From: Leptospira ilyithenensis | GTDB lineage: Bacteria; Spirochaetota; Leptospiria; Leptospirales; Leptospiraceae | Direction of reading: 5' to 3' | Assembly: GCF_004771005.1 (NCBI RefSeq) | Contig: NZ_RQHV01000042.1 | Location: 248,001-312,000, forward strand | Length of the DNA stretch: 64,000 nt | Shown: positions 52,699-61,733 of the stretch, piece by piece | Layout: each line of letters begins with the position of its first letter | How positions within the stretch are numbered: the stretch's first letter is position 1 | Program-made: the position numbers and the translations under genes | The notes under the pieces: generated by a model | What the model was told of the DNA's origin: nothing | Seen by the model: only the letters and a program-made list of their open reading frames with translations | Databases searched by the model: none

Positions 52699-54729
52699 AT
52701 GGGCAAAAAAATCCTTGTTACTAGTGCACTTCCGTATGCAAACGGCTCCATCCATCTGGGTCATGTTTTGGAAGCAATACAAACCGATACCTGGGTTCGT
52801 TTTCAAAAGTTAGTTGGAAATGAATGTTATTTCTTCTGTGCCGACGACACTCATGGCACTCCTATTATGATCGCTGCAAAAAAAATGGGAAAAACTCCCG
52901 AAGAATTGATTGGAGAAGTGCAGAAAGAACATTATAAGGATCTGACTTCCTTTTATGTAGAGTATGACAATTATTATACGACAAATTCGGAAGAAAACAA
53001 AACCTATTCCGAATCCATTTATTTGACTCTCAAAAAAAAAGGGCATATTACTTCAAGAAACATAGAACAATCGTTTTGTGAACATGACAATATGTTTCTT
53101 CCCGACAGATTTATCAAGGGAACCTGTCCTAAGTGCGGCGCCAAAGATCAGTATGGCGATTCATGTGAAGTTTGCGGTACAAGTTATTCTCCCAAAGATC
53201 TAAAAGATTCCCATTGTGCATTATGCGGAAATACTCCCGTACTGAAAGAATCCAAACATCTGTTTTTCAAGCTCCAGGACTTTCAGGATAAGTTGAAAAC
53301 GTGGATGGAAACAGGGAATCGTTTACAGGAAGGTGCTCAGAAAAAATTGCAAGAATGGTTCGGCTCGGGTCTTCAGGAATGGGATATCAGTCGTGATGGT
53401 CCTTACTTTGGTTTCGCGATCCCGGAAGAAGAAAATAAATTTTTCTATGTTTGGTTGGATGCGCCTATCGGTTACATGGCATCATCTTCCAATTTTTTCA
53501 AAAGCGAACAGAAGTTTAACGAGTTTTGGAAAGACGGCAAGGGGGAAATTGTTCACTTTATCGGAAAAGACATCCTTTATTTCCACGGGCTTTTTTGGCC
53601 TGCGATGCTTATGGGTTCCGGTTTTCAAACGCCGGAACAATTGAATGTTCACGGTTTTTTAACCGTCAATGGTGAAAAAATGTCCAAATCCAGAGGAACA
53701 TTCATCAATGCATCAACTTTCATCCGTTATCTGGATCCGGAACATTTCCGTTTTTATATGGCATGTCGTTTGGGAAACGGAATGGAAGATGTGGATATTT
53801 CTTTTGATGATTTTGTTTCCCGTGTGAATTCGGATCTGATCGGCAATTTGGTGAATTTGGTTTCCAGGGTTTCCACTTCCATCCTGGACAAATTGGATCG
53901 CAAATTAGGATCTCTCACGCCGGAAGGAAAATCTCTGTTGGAAGACCTACTTGCAAAAGAAGATGAAATTAAAGACGCATATCAAAATCGAAATTATTCA
54001 AAGGTGATGAGAGAAATTACCTCGCTGGGTGATAAAGTGAATAAATATGTTAATGATTACGCTCCTTGGAATTTAATCAAAACGGATGCAGAAAAAGCGC
54101 GCGAAGTGGTAACAGTATCAAGCAATTGTGCAAAGATATTATTCACTTATTTAGCGCCCGTTACACCTGTGATCAGCGACGAAGTTCGAAAACTTTATAA
54201 TCTGGACAAATTGGATTTTGCAAACATTAGAAAACCTTTGGAAAATATCACGCTTGCTCCTTATGCAATGTTATCCAAGAGAGTGGAAGAAAAAAACATT
54301 CAGGCGATGATCCAAGATACGAAAGATGCTTATGAAAAAGCGCAAAAGGAAACAAAATTGGAAACAGTAAAAACAGAACCGGCGAAAGAAGTTACTGAAT
54401 CGGGAACGATTACCATCGATGAACTTGCAAAAGTTGAATTGCGTGTAGGACTCATTCGGGAAGCAAATCATGTGGAGGGTGCCGATAAACTTTTAAATGT
54501 CAAAGTGGATTTGGGGGAAAAAGGAATCAAAAATGTATTTGCAGGCATCAAAGCTTCTTATGCACCGGAGGATCTGATTGGAAAGAAGGTAGTCGTAGTA
54601 GCCAATTTGAAACCACGACAAATGAAATTCGGACTTTCCGAAGCTATGTTACTCGCTTCCGGAAAAGACAAAACTTTATCCCTTTTTGTTCCAGATAGAA
54701 ATGCAGAACCGGGAGATCTTCTTAAATAA
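52699..54729 (+). CDS. metG: Methionyl-tRNA synthetase
   Basis: This 676-residue enzyme charges tRNA-Met. The class I HIGH-type motif is YANGSIHLGHVLEA near 14-27, the KMSKS loop is GEKMSKSRGTF near 323-333, and a zinc knuckle has CPKC...CEVC...CALC near 139-175. An anticodon-binding domain follows (WNLIKTDAEKAREV near 455). An Arc1p/Trbp111-like tRNA-binding domain closes the protein (KVELRVGLIREANHVEGADK near 578-597). The length fits full MetG with the C-terminal domain. A GGAG-type site is about 14 bases upstream. Confidence 0.96.
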   Translation: MGKKILVTSALPYANGSIHLGHVLEAIQTDTWVRFQKLVGNECYFFCADDTHGTPIMIAAKKMGKTPEELIGEVQKEHYKDLTSFYVEYDNYYTTNSEENKTYSESIYLTLKKKGHITSRNIEQSFCEHDNMFLPDRFIKGTCPKCGAKDQYGDSCEVCGTSYSPKDLKDSHCALCGNTPVLKESKHLFFKLQDFQDKLKTWMETGNRLQEGAQKKLQEWFGSGLQEWDISRDGPYFGFAIPEEENKFFYVWLDAPIGYMASSSNFFKSEQKFNEFWKDGKGEIVHFIGKDILYFHGLFWPAMLMGSGFQTPEQLNVHGFLTVNGEKMSKSRGTFINASTFIRYLDPEHFRFYMACRLGNGMEDVDISFDDFVSRVNSDLIGNLVNLVSRVSTSILDKLDRKLGSLTPEGKSLLEDLLAKEDEIKDAYQNRNYSKVMREITSLGDKVNKYVNDYAPWNLIKTDAEKAREVVTVSSNCAKILFTYLAPVTPVISDEVRKLYNLDKLDFANIRKPLENITLAPYAMLSKRVEEKNIQAMIQDTKDAYEKAQKETKLETVKTEPAKEVTESGTITIDELAKVELRVGLIREANHVEGADKLLNVKVDLGEKGIKNVFAGIKASYAPEDLIGKKVVVVANLKPRQMKFGLSEAMLLASGKDKTLSLFVPDRNAEPGDLLK

Positions 54730-54747
54730 AGAAGATAGATCAATCGA

Positions 54748-56037
54748 ATGGCAACACAAGCGGAACAGATCTTAAAGGAAAAAGAAATCCAAGGCATTGT
54801 TTTCAGTCTATATGGAAAGATTTTTGTTTCCACTTTACTTGTTATCATTACTTTTTTTGTGACTCAAACTTTGTATGAAGTAATGATTATTAGTTTGGTC
54901 AATTTATGCCTAATATTCGTTATGTCCATTATGATTCGCCTTGTTCAAAAAAACAAAGCGGTTGTATATGTCGGATTATTCTGTATTTTGGTTGATTTGT
55001 TGATTATCACTATTTTGCCTTTTGTTTGGTACCATGCCGTGGGTGGTGAATCGATTCCAAGGACTTATCTGATTAAAACTTCTACCCATTACATAATTGT
55101 CTCCACATTGATCTTAAATGCATTTACTCTTCAACCCATTTATCCTTTGTTATATTCATTTGGTGTCGTGATAAGCCAGGCTTGGATGCTGTTATATGCC
55201 AAAGCGGATCCAAGGTTTTTGAGCACAGAGAGTTTCAAAGAAGCGTTTTTGGGAAGTGCAGCCCATGTGAACAATTACATCACAAATATGGGAGTCATAG
55301 CTATTTTGGGATTTATTCTTGCCTATTTGACTTTCCGCATTCGCAAAACAGTGTTAGTTGCTGCATCCAATGAAGTCAGATCCAGCCAGCTCTCCCGTTA
55401 TTTTTCTCCTAATGTGATCCAAGAGATGGCTTCTGCGGAAGAGAGTTTTTTCCAACCGGGTGGAAAGGAGATGAACGTAGCAGTCATGTTTTGCGACATT
55501 GTCGGGTTCACTCAAATTTCAGAACAACTCGGCCCTGAAAAAACAATGTCTTTCTTATCGGAATACCATTCCCAGATGATGGGTTCCATTTTCGAATACA
55601 GAGGGACCTTGGATAAGTTCATAGGCGATGGAATGCTAGTTACCTTCGGAACTCCCAAACCTTCTCCGGAGGACGCTAAGAATGCAATTCTTGCGGGACT
55701 TGCCATGCAGAAAAAGGTAGCGGATTGGAATGAAAAACGTATTATTATAAATGAAAAACCGATTTCCATTCGGATTGGAATCCATTACGGCGCAGTCATT
55801 GTGGGAAATGTGGGAATTTCCACAAGGCTCGAATACACTGTGATAGGTGACGCAGTGAATGCCGCCAGTAGAATTGAAGCAATGGGAAAAGAAGTGAAAA
55901 AATCTTTTCTGATTTCCAAAGATTTGTTTGATCAGGTGAAAGACACAAATTCCATTCATGCCAAGTTCAAATCTTTGGGAAGTTTTGCTCTCCGTGGCAA
56001 AGCGAAAGCAACTGAAATTTTATCTGTGGAAACTTGA
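54748..56037 (+). CDS. Membrane class III adenylate/guanylate cyclase
   Basis: The 429-residue protein has six hydrophobic helices (about 20-205), then a cyclase catalytic domain. Metal Asp residues are in FCDIVGFTQ near 250 and FIGDGMLVTF near 291; the transition-state Asn/Arg lie in IGDAVNAASRIEAM near 372-386. The substrate-specifying Lys and Asp are not certain from reading alone, so cAMP is assumed from family frequency. It starts 18 bases after metG and the HisI-like gene follows with no gap. Likely signal source for the cNMP proteins in this window. Confidence 0.92.
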   Translation: MATQAEQILKEKEIQGIVFSLYGKIFVSTLLVIITFFVTQTLYEVMIISLVNLCLIFVMSIMIRLVQKNKAVVYVGLFCILVDLLIITILPFVWYHAVGGESIPRTYLIKTSTHYIIVSTLILNAFTLQPIYPLLYSFGVVISQAWMLLYAKADPRFLSTESFKEAFLGSAAHVNNYITNMGVIAILGFILAYLTFRIRKTVLVAASNEVRSSQLSRYFSPNVIQEMASAEESFFQPGGKEMNVAVMFCDIVGFTQISEQLGPEKTMSFLSEYHSQMMGSIFEYRGTLDKFIGDGMLVTFGTPKPSPEDAKNAILAGLAMQKKVADWNEKRIIINEKPISIRIGIHYGAVIVGNVGISTRLEYTVIGDAVNAASRIEAMGKEVKKSFLISKDLFDQVKDTNSIHAKFKSLGSFALRGKAKATEILSVET

Positions 56038-56646
56038 ATGATCTCTCCTCCTAAAAATGCAAATATCGTTCTATTGGAAAAAACAAAATCGGAATCTTTC
56101 TCTTATCACTTGAAAATTTCCGATTACGATAATACCATCCTTTGGCTGAACCAGTATAAAGCCGATCCTGATTGTCAATTGTATGTAGATTGTGATGATG
56201 ATTGTTTTTTGGCATCAACGGAACTTGCCGTAACAAAGGATAAATATATTTCCATTTGGAAAGGAGGGAAAGTTTTGGTGTCCGATTCGGAACTAAACCG
56301 GCTACTGACACTTGCTCCTGAGCTTTTTCCTTTTCTTGCTGTAGATGAATCCGGACAAGAACTGATGTTAGCTTGGGGAAAGAGGGTTTCTCTTGAACAG
56401 GCCTTGCAAACAGGAATTGGAACTTATTTCAGTCGGTCCCGTAACAAACCTTGGATCAAAGGCGAAGAATCCGGTCATTTGCAAAACTTGAAAGAAATTT
56501 ATATTTCTCAGGATCCTTATTATATCATGTATCGCACGGACCAGAAAGGTGCTGCCTGCCATACGGGATATTATTCTTGTTTTTTTCGAAAGCTAGAACA
56601 AGGGAATCAAGTCAAATTAGTGTACAATAACAAGGTTGGAGAATGA
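56038..56646 (+). CDS. Divergent HisI-like (phosphoribosyl-AMP cyclohydrolase-type) protein
   Basis: The 202-residue protein has a C-terminal HisI-like domain: ESGQELMLAW near 105, GTYFSRSRNKPWIKGEESGH near 128-147 and GAACHTGYYSCFFR near 175-188, matching the two C-terminal zinc Cys. However, the family's DCDxDA metal loop is replaced by ISQDPYYIM, so one zinc Cys and two Mg Asp are missing. The N-terminal 100 residues are extra and contain LYVDCDDDCFLAS near 47. It may be a repurposed or differently built enzyme. It starts directly after the cyclase stop, not in a his operon. Confidence 0.72.
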   Translation: MISPPKNANIVLLEKTKSESFSYHLKISDYDNTILWLNQYKADPDCQLYVDCDDDCFLASTELAVTKDKYISIWKGGKVLVSDSELNRLLTLAPELFPFLAVDESGQELMLAWGKRVSLEQALQTGIGTYFSRSRNKPWIKGEESGHLQNLKEIYISQDPYYIMYRTDQKGAACHTGYYSCFFRKLEQGNQVKLVYNNKVGE

Positions 56647-56649
56647 TTT

Positions 56650-57006
56650 ATGAATAAATATATTATAGTGTTCATATTGATTGCAGTGGCTGTTTTATTA
56701 TTTTATAAAATCAGAAGTTCATTTGCAGCCGATTCCAATAAAGTCAAACAAAGGATAGCCGAGGGTGCTCTCGTAGTTGATGTGCGCACCCCTCAGGAAT
56801 TTCAAGTCACTCATTTTCCAGGCGCAGTCAATATACCTGTAGATCAGGTGGAAATGCGACTAGTAGAGTTTGGGGCAAAAGACCGATCGATAGTCATCTA
56901 CTGTGCGTCAGGTGGTCGTAGTGCCAGCGCAAAATCCGTTTTGGAATCTATGGGATTCAAAGAAGTCATCAACGCCGGCGGGCTATCGAATATGCCGAAG
57001 TATTAA
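56650..57006 (+). CDS. Membrane-anchored rhodanese-like sulfurtransferase
   Basis: This is a 118-residue protein with one N-terminal membrane helix (IIVFILIAVAVLLFYKI), then a single rhodanese domain. LVVDVRTPQEFQVTHFPGAV near 42-61 is the family signature, and the active-site loop has YCASGGRSASAK near 83-94, with the catalytic Cys. The short loop and anchor suggest a periplasmic sulfur carrier or thiol role. It follows the HisI-like gene by 3 bases and overlaps the convergent NTF2-like gene by 4. Confidence 0.9.
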   Translation: MNKYIIVFILIAVAVLLFYKIRSSFAADSNKVKQRIAEGALVVDVRTPQEFQVTHFPGAVNIPVDQVEMRLVEFGAKDRSIVIYCASGGRSASAKSVLESMGFKEVINAGGLSNMPKY

Positions 57007-57479
57007 CTGATTTTTTTCCTCTTCATGTACATTTGCAATCCTGTAACTGCTTCCTTACGGATTTTACTTTGAAGGGAAGGAAGCCAACCTAGAAAAGTCC
57101 CTGGATTGCCCAGAGCCATTCCTGCCCATTTCCAAAGATTGAAACTGTCTTTGTGAGTTTTGATCTTTCCATCTTGGAAGGTAAACTCCGCATGAATTTT
57201 ATTATAAACCATTCTACCTGTTTTGCTAAAACTGTAGTCGGCTTCCCAATCGGCGGATCCTTTCTGGTCGTCGGCTTTTACATTTTGAAAGCGAACTGTA
57301 AGGTTTTGGCCGCGCTCCACAAGCATTAGCCACATTGCTCCCACTTCTTTTCCTTTTAGGTTTTTAAAAACAGGATCGGAGAATTCCGCATCCGAATGGT
57401 AAGATGTCGCCATTGTGCTTCCGTCTTTGGACTGGAAAGCAGTATAAAATTTTTGAATTAACTCTTCGTTTGGGTGCAT
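57003..57479 (-). CDS. NTF2-like / SnoaL-type protein
   Basis: The 158-residue protein has the NTF2/ketosteroid-isomerase-like pattern: EELIQKFYTAFQSKDGSTMA near 5-24, then a beta sheet with FSDPVFKNLKGKE and a Trp/Phe-rich cone. It ends with a basic tail (QMYMKRKKIS). Such folds bind small molecules or catalyse isomerisation, but no specific active-site residues can be named. It is transcribed against its neighbours, with a 52-base gap to the SRPBCC gene. Confidence 0.8.
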   Translation of the reverse strand: MHPNEELIQKFYTAFQSKDGSTMATSYHSDAEFSDPVFKNLKGKEVGAMWLMLVERGQNLTVRFQNVKADDQKGSADWEADYSFSKTGRMVYNKIHAEFTFQDGKIKTHKDSFNLWKWAGMALGNPGTFLGWLPSLQSKIRKEAVTGLQMYMKRKKIS

Positions 57480-57531
57480 ATAGGGAACAAATTTTCTTGC
57501 CTAAACGGAGAATCTGCAAGAAGAAAATGAT

Positions 57532-58056
57532 ATGAGTCGAACTTTAAAATTTTCCATCGCGCTTTCCATGGTTCTCGTCCTGCTTGTAGGACTTTTTTTA
57601 GGGATTGGATTTTTTCAGAATCCGAAGTTTGAAGGAACTAAATCGGAAACGATCAATGCTTCAAAAGAAGAAATTTGGAGATACATCACGGATATAAACG
57701 ATCTTCCCAATCGTAGAAAGGAAGTTTTGAAAGTGGAAGTTCTGAAAAAAGACGATACTACCATCCCCAAGCTTTGGAAAGAACATACGGATATGGGTGG
57801 CTATATGACATTTGAAAGAGGAGAAACCGTCCCCAACCAAAAGATAGAAATCATTTTGGCGGATTCTTCATTCAAAATGAAAGGATCTTGGACTTATGAA
57901 ATCAGCGAAGCAAACGGTTATAGTAAATTATCCATTACGGAAAAATCGGAAATAGGTAGCCCTGTTGTGAGAGGCGCCTACTTCCTTGCGGGAAGAGACA
58001 GCACACTCAGACAGGAATTGGAAATGGTGAGAAATCATTTCCAATCCGGAAAGTAA
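57532..58056 (+). CDS. SRPBCC-fold membrane-anchored protein
   Basis: The 174-residue protein starts with a hydrophobic anchor or signal (FSIALSMVLVLLVGLFLGIG), followed by an SRPBCC lipid-binding fold with SETINASKEEIWRYITDIND near 38-57. A charged linker and AYFLAGRDSTLRQELEMV near 148-165 end it. Such proteins bind hydrophobic ligands in a deep pocket; the ligand is unknown. AAGAAG lies upstream of the ATG. The hydrolase gene is convergent after 2 bases. Confidence 0.82.
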   Translation: MSRTLKFSIALSMVLVLLVGLFLGIGFFQNPKFEGTKSETINASKEEIWRYITDINDLPNRRKEVLKVEVLKKDDTTIPKLWKEHTDMGGYMTFERGETVPNQKIEIILADSSFKMKGSWTYEISEANGYSKLSITEKSEIGSPVVRGAYFLAGRDSTLRQELEMVRNHFQSGK

Positions 58057-58058
58057 AC

Positions 58059-59939
58059 TTAAGGTAGTTTTGTAATCCAGTCATTGATTCCTTCTGTCAT
58101 TTTCCTGACTGTTTCAGGATGAAAGATGATACCAAGATGGCCTTGGTCATACTTGGTAATGACTTTGTTTTCCGAAGGTAGTTTGGGAAGATCCGCCAAA
58201 GAATCTTCGGGAACAATTTGATCCACAGTTCCAATCACACTATAAATAGGTAGATTGAAGTTTTTAATAAAATTTTCAGTATAGTTGATCTTACCATCTT
58301 GGGACAAAAAGCTTCGGTGATTGGAAATCTGGCTTTGAAAGAATTGCATGATTACGGAAACGGATTCTTCGCAGAATACATCCTCCATTAAAAAATACCA
58401 TTCCGGCGGAGTGATTTCTTTATAACCGACAAAGTCCTTGATGGTAAGAACCTTTGTTCCCAAATCATAACTAAACGTTCGTAAGCTGGAATGCAGATTC
58501 AACAAGAATTTGAAAAACTTTTTCAAGTCGATTGTTTGAATCGTTGCTTGCATGGAAAACGAAGCCATACTCAAGATCATATCGCTGATCATTTGGTGAG
58601 GCATAAGACCGAATCCCTTTTTGATCGTATCCAATCCGATAAAATTCGATTTTAAGCTGATATAATTCGGCGAGGTGATGGAAACGACTCCTGCAAGATG
58701 TTCTTCCGGGCGAGGTAGATTGAATTCTTCCTTTAGCTCTTTGATAATATCATATGAAGATGCATAAAAGCGGGGAATCATTCCTCCCATACTATGCCCT
58801 ACTACAACGGTTCTTTCACTCGGGTAATGCCAACGAATCCATCGGAGTACTTCCGGGAAATCGTCTTGGATGTAATTGTCTACAGTCCACCCTTCCTTCT
58901 TTCCGTGTTTGGGCATCGTCTGTCTGGAACGCCCGCGCATATCCATTAGGAAAACGCGATATCCGTATTTTAGCGCCAGTTCTTTGGCGAGTTTGTCCAG
59001 CACGGAACGGCGACAAAAAAACCCGGGAATCAGAAGTAAGTTTTTTCCAGTGCTGTTTAATTTTTCCGGTATAAGACTTTTTAAGGAAACCGCATAACCT
59101 TCAGTAGTTGGGATAATAAAGGAAGCATCCATCCTATATTCCATATTGTACTGATGCGATTTGAATATGATGGAAGTAACGGGCTCTTTCTGATCTTTCG
59201 TAGTCGTATAGAATAAGTTTCTGGAATTGGAAACAGTATCCGCTTTTTCAATATTCTTCTGAGCAATATAAGGATCACTGCCGGTTTCCATTTCCTTTGC
59301 AGTGACAAAACTGATTACATCGAAAAGCGAATAAAGTTGTAACATAAGAGGACGGATCTCATCCTCTCTGAGCGGATCTTTCGTAATTCCCCAAAGAATC
59401 CCAATCGGATTTTCATTAACGAATAACGTCAGTCCTACGGCGTAGTTCATTGTATCGGAAAGAAGTACTTTCTTCTCAGGGTGAATTTCGGCTTCTTTGA
59501 GATTTATGATTTGGATTTCTGGTCGAAGTCCTTTATTAAAATCAATGATTGCTTTTTGAACGAAACGTGCGGACTCGTTTCGTGGATCGCTTAGCGGGAT
59601 AGGTCTGGACTTTTTGATGTATTCATCAAAGCCTGGAATTCTTCTTCTCTCTGCGATCTCTTTTAGTTTGAAATGAGTAGCAGTAGAAACTATTTTCATC
59701 TGGTCATTATCAATTACTTCGAAGATGGAAAAGCTAAAAACCGGTTCATCATCAAAATGAATCAGAGACACCATTTTATTGGTAAAAGACTGCCAGATAT
59801 TTTCGATAAACTGAAAGGTAGGTTTGGGTACAGGAAAGATATAAATTTTTTCCGGATTCACCATTAGGCTTTTGCTCGAGCCTCTTGCTGAATTCTTTAT
59901 TAACCGGTCATCCCAGTAAGGTGTTTCTTCGATCGCCAT
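58059..59939 (-). CDS. Long alpha/beta hydrolase with GAF-like N-terminus
   Basis: The 626-residue protein has an N-terminal half of about 270 residues resembling a GAF-like sensor (TMNYAVGLTLFVNENPIGIL near 164-183). The hydrolase domain follows at about 290-620, with LLLIPGFFCRRS near 298, the Ser elbow VVVGHSMGGMIP near 377-388, Asp in IGTVDQIVPEDS near 589 and His in QGHLGIIFHPE near 608. The triad is complete, so a lipase or esterase action is likely. There is no signal peptide. GGAT lies 4-5 bases before the ATG. Confidence 0.85.
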   Translation of the reverse strand: MAIEETPYWDDRLIKNSARGSSKSLMVNPEKIYIFPVPKPTFQFIENIWQSFTNKMVSLIHFDDEPVFSFSIFEVIDNDQMKIVSTATHFKLKEIAERRRIPGFDEYIKKSRPIPLSDPRNESARFVQKAIIDFNKGLRPEIQIINLKEAEIHPEKKVLLSDTMNYAVGLTLFVNENPIGILWGITKDPLREDEIRPLMLQLYSLFDVISFVTAKEMETGSDPYIAQKNIEKADTVSNSRNLFYTTTKDQKEPVTSIIFKSHQYNMEYRMDASFIIPTTEGYAVSLKSLIPEKLNSTGKNLLLIPGFFCRRSVLDKLAKELALKYGYRVFLMDMRGRSRQTMPKHGKKEGWTVDNYIQDDFPEVLRWIRWHYPSERTVVVGHSMGGMIPRFYASSYDIIKELKEEFNLPRPEEHLAGVVSITSPNYISLKSNFIGLDTIKKGFGLMPHQMISDMILSMASFSMQATIQTIDLKKFFKFLLNLHSSLRTFSYDLGTKVLTIKDFVGYKEITPPEWYFLMEDVFCEESVSVIMQFFQSQISNHRSFLSQDGKINYTENFIKNFNLPIYSVIGTVDQIVPEDSLADLPKLPSENKVITKYDQGHLGIIFHPETVRKMTEGINDWITKLP

Positions 59940-60019
59940 CAGTATCCTTCTATTTGTATAAATACTTATGACCTATTTTCGACTTTTCAGATGCATGAGA
60001 ACTAAAAAATAAAGCAAAT

Positions 60020-60943
60020 ATGCAACAATCTGACTTTGAGCCGATTTCACGGATTTCCGTACCTTCCCTAGACTCTATTTTGGGGAAACCCTTTCCAGTT
60101 TTAGATGATGGCTTTGTTAGACTTGTCGATTATATGGGATCTGACGAGGCGATTGTGCAAGCGGCACGCACTTCGTACGGAAAAGGAACAAAAAAAGTTA
60201 GCGAAGACAGAGGATTGATTCGTTATCTTATGAGACACAGACATAGCACTCCTTTCGAAATGTGCGAAGTGAAATTTCACATTCGGGTCCCTATGGATAC
60301 TTGGAGACAATGGATTCGCCATAGAATGGCAAATGTCAACGAATACTCTACGCGTTACTCCGTAGCAATCGATTCAGCCCAAGCTACCGATCCGGGTCAA
60401 TGGAGAGTCCAATCCGTAGGAAACAGACAAGGCAGTGGCGGTTATCTTGATCTGGAAAAAGGGAACCACCTAACAGAGAAAGAAAAAGAGCTTCAATCTT
60501 TGGCAAATTCCATTTACCAAGAAAGATTGGATTTGGGAGTTGCCCGCGAACAAGCGCGTAAAGATTTACCGCTTTCCACTTATACGGAAGCTTATTGGAA
60601 AATAGATCTACATAATTTATTGCATTTCCTGGCTCTTCGAATGGATGATCATGCTCAACTTGAAATCCGTCTTTTTGCCAAAACGATCGGAGAAGAAATC
60701 GTCAGCAAATGGGTGCCTAATGCCTGGGAAGCATTTTTGGATTATCGTGTTCGTTCTCTTTCTTTAACACAGTATGACAAAGATATCATTGCGGCAATCA
60801 ATCGTTCCGGAAAGGAAGAAGCAAAAAAGCTAGCCATTCAATTTGGGCTATTAGATGAATCCGGGACAACTTCCAAAAAGAGTAGGGAACGTGATGAGTT
60901 GGAATTAAAATTATCCGATTTGGGCTTCGCCATCCCTTGGTAA
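60020..60943 (+). CDS. thyX: Flavin-dependent thymidylate synthase
   Basis: This enzyme makes dTMP from dUMP with FAD and methylene-THF. The 307-residue protein has the ThyX motif RHRMANVNEYSTRYS near 100-114, which includes the RHRxxSxxExSxRY pattern in variant form, and the RHRHSTPFEM segment near 73-82. LHNLLHFLALRMDDHAQLEIR near 196-216 is the flavin and substrate region. It is longer than typical (about 220-250) at both ends. It replaces ThyA, consistent with a Leptospira-type genome. Confidence 0.93.
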   Translation: MQQSDFEPISRISVPSLDSILGKPFPVLDDGFVRLVDYMGSDEAIVQAARTSYGKGTKKVSEDRGLIRYLMRHRHSTPFEMCEVKFHIRVPMDTWRQWIRHRMANVNEYSTRYSVAIDSAQATDPGQWRVQSVGNRQGSGGYLDLEKGNHLTEKEKELQSLANSIYQERLDLGVAREQARKDLPLSTYTEAYWKIDLHNLLHFLALRMDDHAQLEIRLFAKTIGEEIVSKWVPNAWEAFLDYRVRSLSLTQYDKDIIAAINRSGKEEAKKLAIQFGLLDESGTTSKKSRERDELELKLSDLGFAIPW

Positions 60944-60967
60944 ATAAATTCTAAACCCGGATTTGTT

Positions 60968-61018
60968 TTTCCCCTTAGGAAAAATATTTCTTGTAAGACT
61001 TAGGGGAAATCCTATAGT
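60968..61018 (+). promoter_or_regulatory. Candidate promoter with overlapping inverted repeat, before FecR gene
   Basis: TTGTAA (60991-60996), a 16-base spacer and TATAGT (61013-61018) form a sigma-70-like promoter. Only 7 bases separate the -10 from the ATG at 61026, so the transcript would be leaderless or nearly so. An inverted repeat TTTCCCCTTAG (60968-60978) / CTTAGGGGAAA (60999-61009), with one mismatch, has its second arm inside the spacer, as expected for an operator. These elements are read by eye only. Confidence 0.45.
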
Positions 61019-61025
61019 TTTGGTC

Positions 61026-61733
61026 ATGCGCCACTTAACTATACAAATATTATTTCTACTGGCCTTCACCTTCTCGGTTCATGCGGGCGAATTCGCCGTT
61101 GCGGGTTATGTGAAGGGAAAGGTCAGTGTCCTCTCTGCAGATGACACAGCCAAACTTTGGAAAACATTCAAAGTTAATGATGTTCTAAAGCCTGGAGATA
61201 CCATCCAAACCGGAAACGGGTCTAAAGTTGACCTCGTTTTTAAAGAAACAGAATTTAGAATCCAACCTAATTCTAGTTTTACCTTGAAAGAGTGGAATCC
61301 CAAAGAACAGATTTCAAAAGGTTATCTGGAAAAAGGTGCCGCTTGGTTTAAGGTAAAAGATTTCAAAAAGGGATTTGAAGTTGGAAGTCCGACCACCACG
61401 GCAGGTGTTCGTGGAACCGCCTTCGGAGTCTACTATGAGGAAAAAGACAAAAAAACTCTCACTTGCGTTTGCGAGGGAAAGGTCGACGTAAACGGTAAAG
61501 TTTTTTCCCAAGGAACAAGCGGCACTGTAGCACTTGGATCCGATCAAATTGAAACCAATGATTACAAAGACCTGATTGTAAAATCTGAAAAAAAAGGATT
61601 TCCAGGAGGAGCAACTGTACAATTCGAAAAGAAATTGAAGGATTCCCCTTTGTTGACGAGTTGTTTGTCTTGCCACAAACCGGTTGGTTGGGAAGCTAAA
61701 GGAATCATCCCGGATCAAAAATATGGTAACTAG
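61026..61733 (+). CDS. Exported FecR-domain protein with C-terminal CxxCH motif
   Basis: The protein has 235 residues from the ATG at 61026, which starts a clean signal peptide (MRHLTIQILFLLAFTFSVHA). An open frame reaches 60963, but those residues are not leader-like. A FecR-type domain covers about 25-180 (PGDTIQTGNGSKVDLVF near 57-73 and TTTAGVRGTAFGVYYEE near 124-140). The C-terminus has LTSCLSCHKPVGW near 210-222, giving a CxxCH that could bind haem c. Classical FecR is a membrane anti-sigma regulator; this lacks the cytoplasmic helix, so a periplasmic sensor or binding role is more likely. Confidence 0.82.
   Translation: MRHLTIQILFLLAFTFSVHAGEFAVAGYVKGKVSVLSADDTAKLWKTFKVNDVLKPGDTIQTGNGSKVDLVFKETEFRIQPNSSFTLKEWNPKEQISKGYLEKGAAWFKVKDFKKGFEVGSPTTTAGVRGTAFGVYYEEKDKKTLTCVCEGKVDVNGKVFSQGTSGTVALGSDQIETNDYKDLIVKSEKKGFPGGATVQFEKKLKDSPLLTSCLSCHKPVGWEAKGIIPDQKYGN

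Noticed and set aside
61314..61718. 134-codon minus-strand frame opposite the FecR gene
   Set aside because: It is fully antisense to a strongly recognisable coding region and has no family features.
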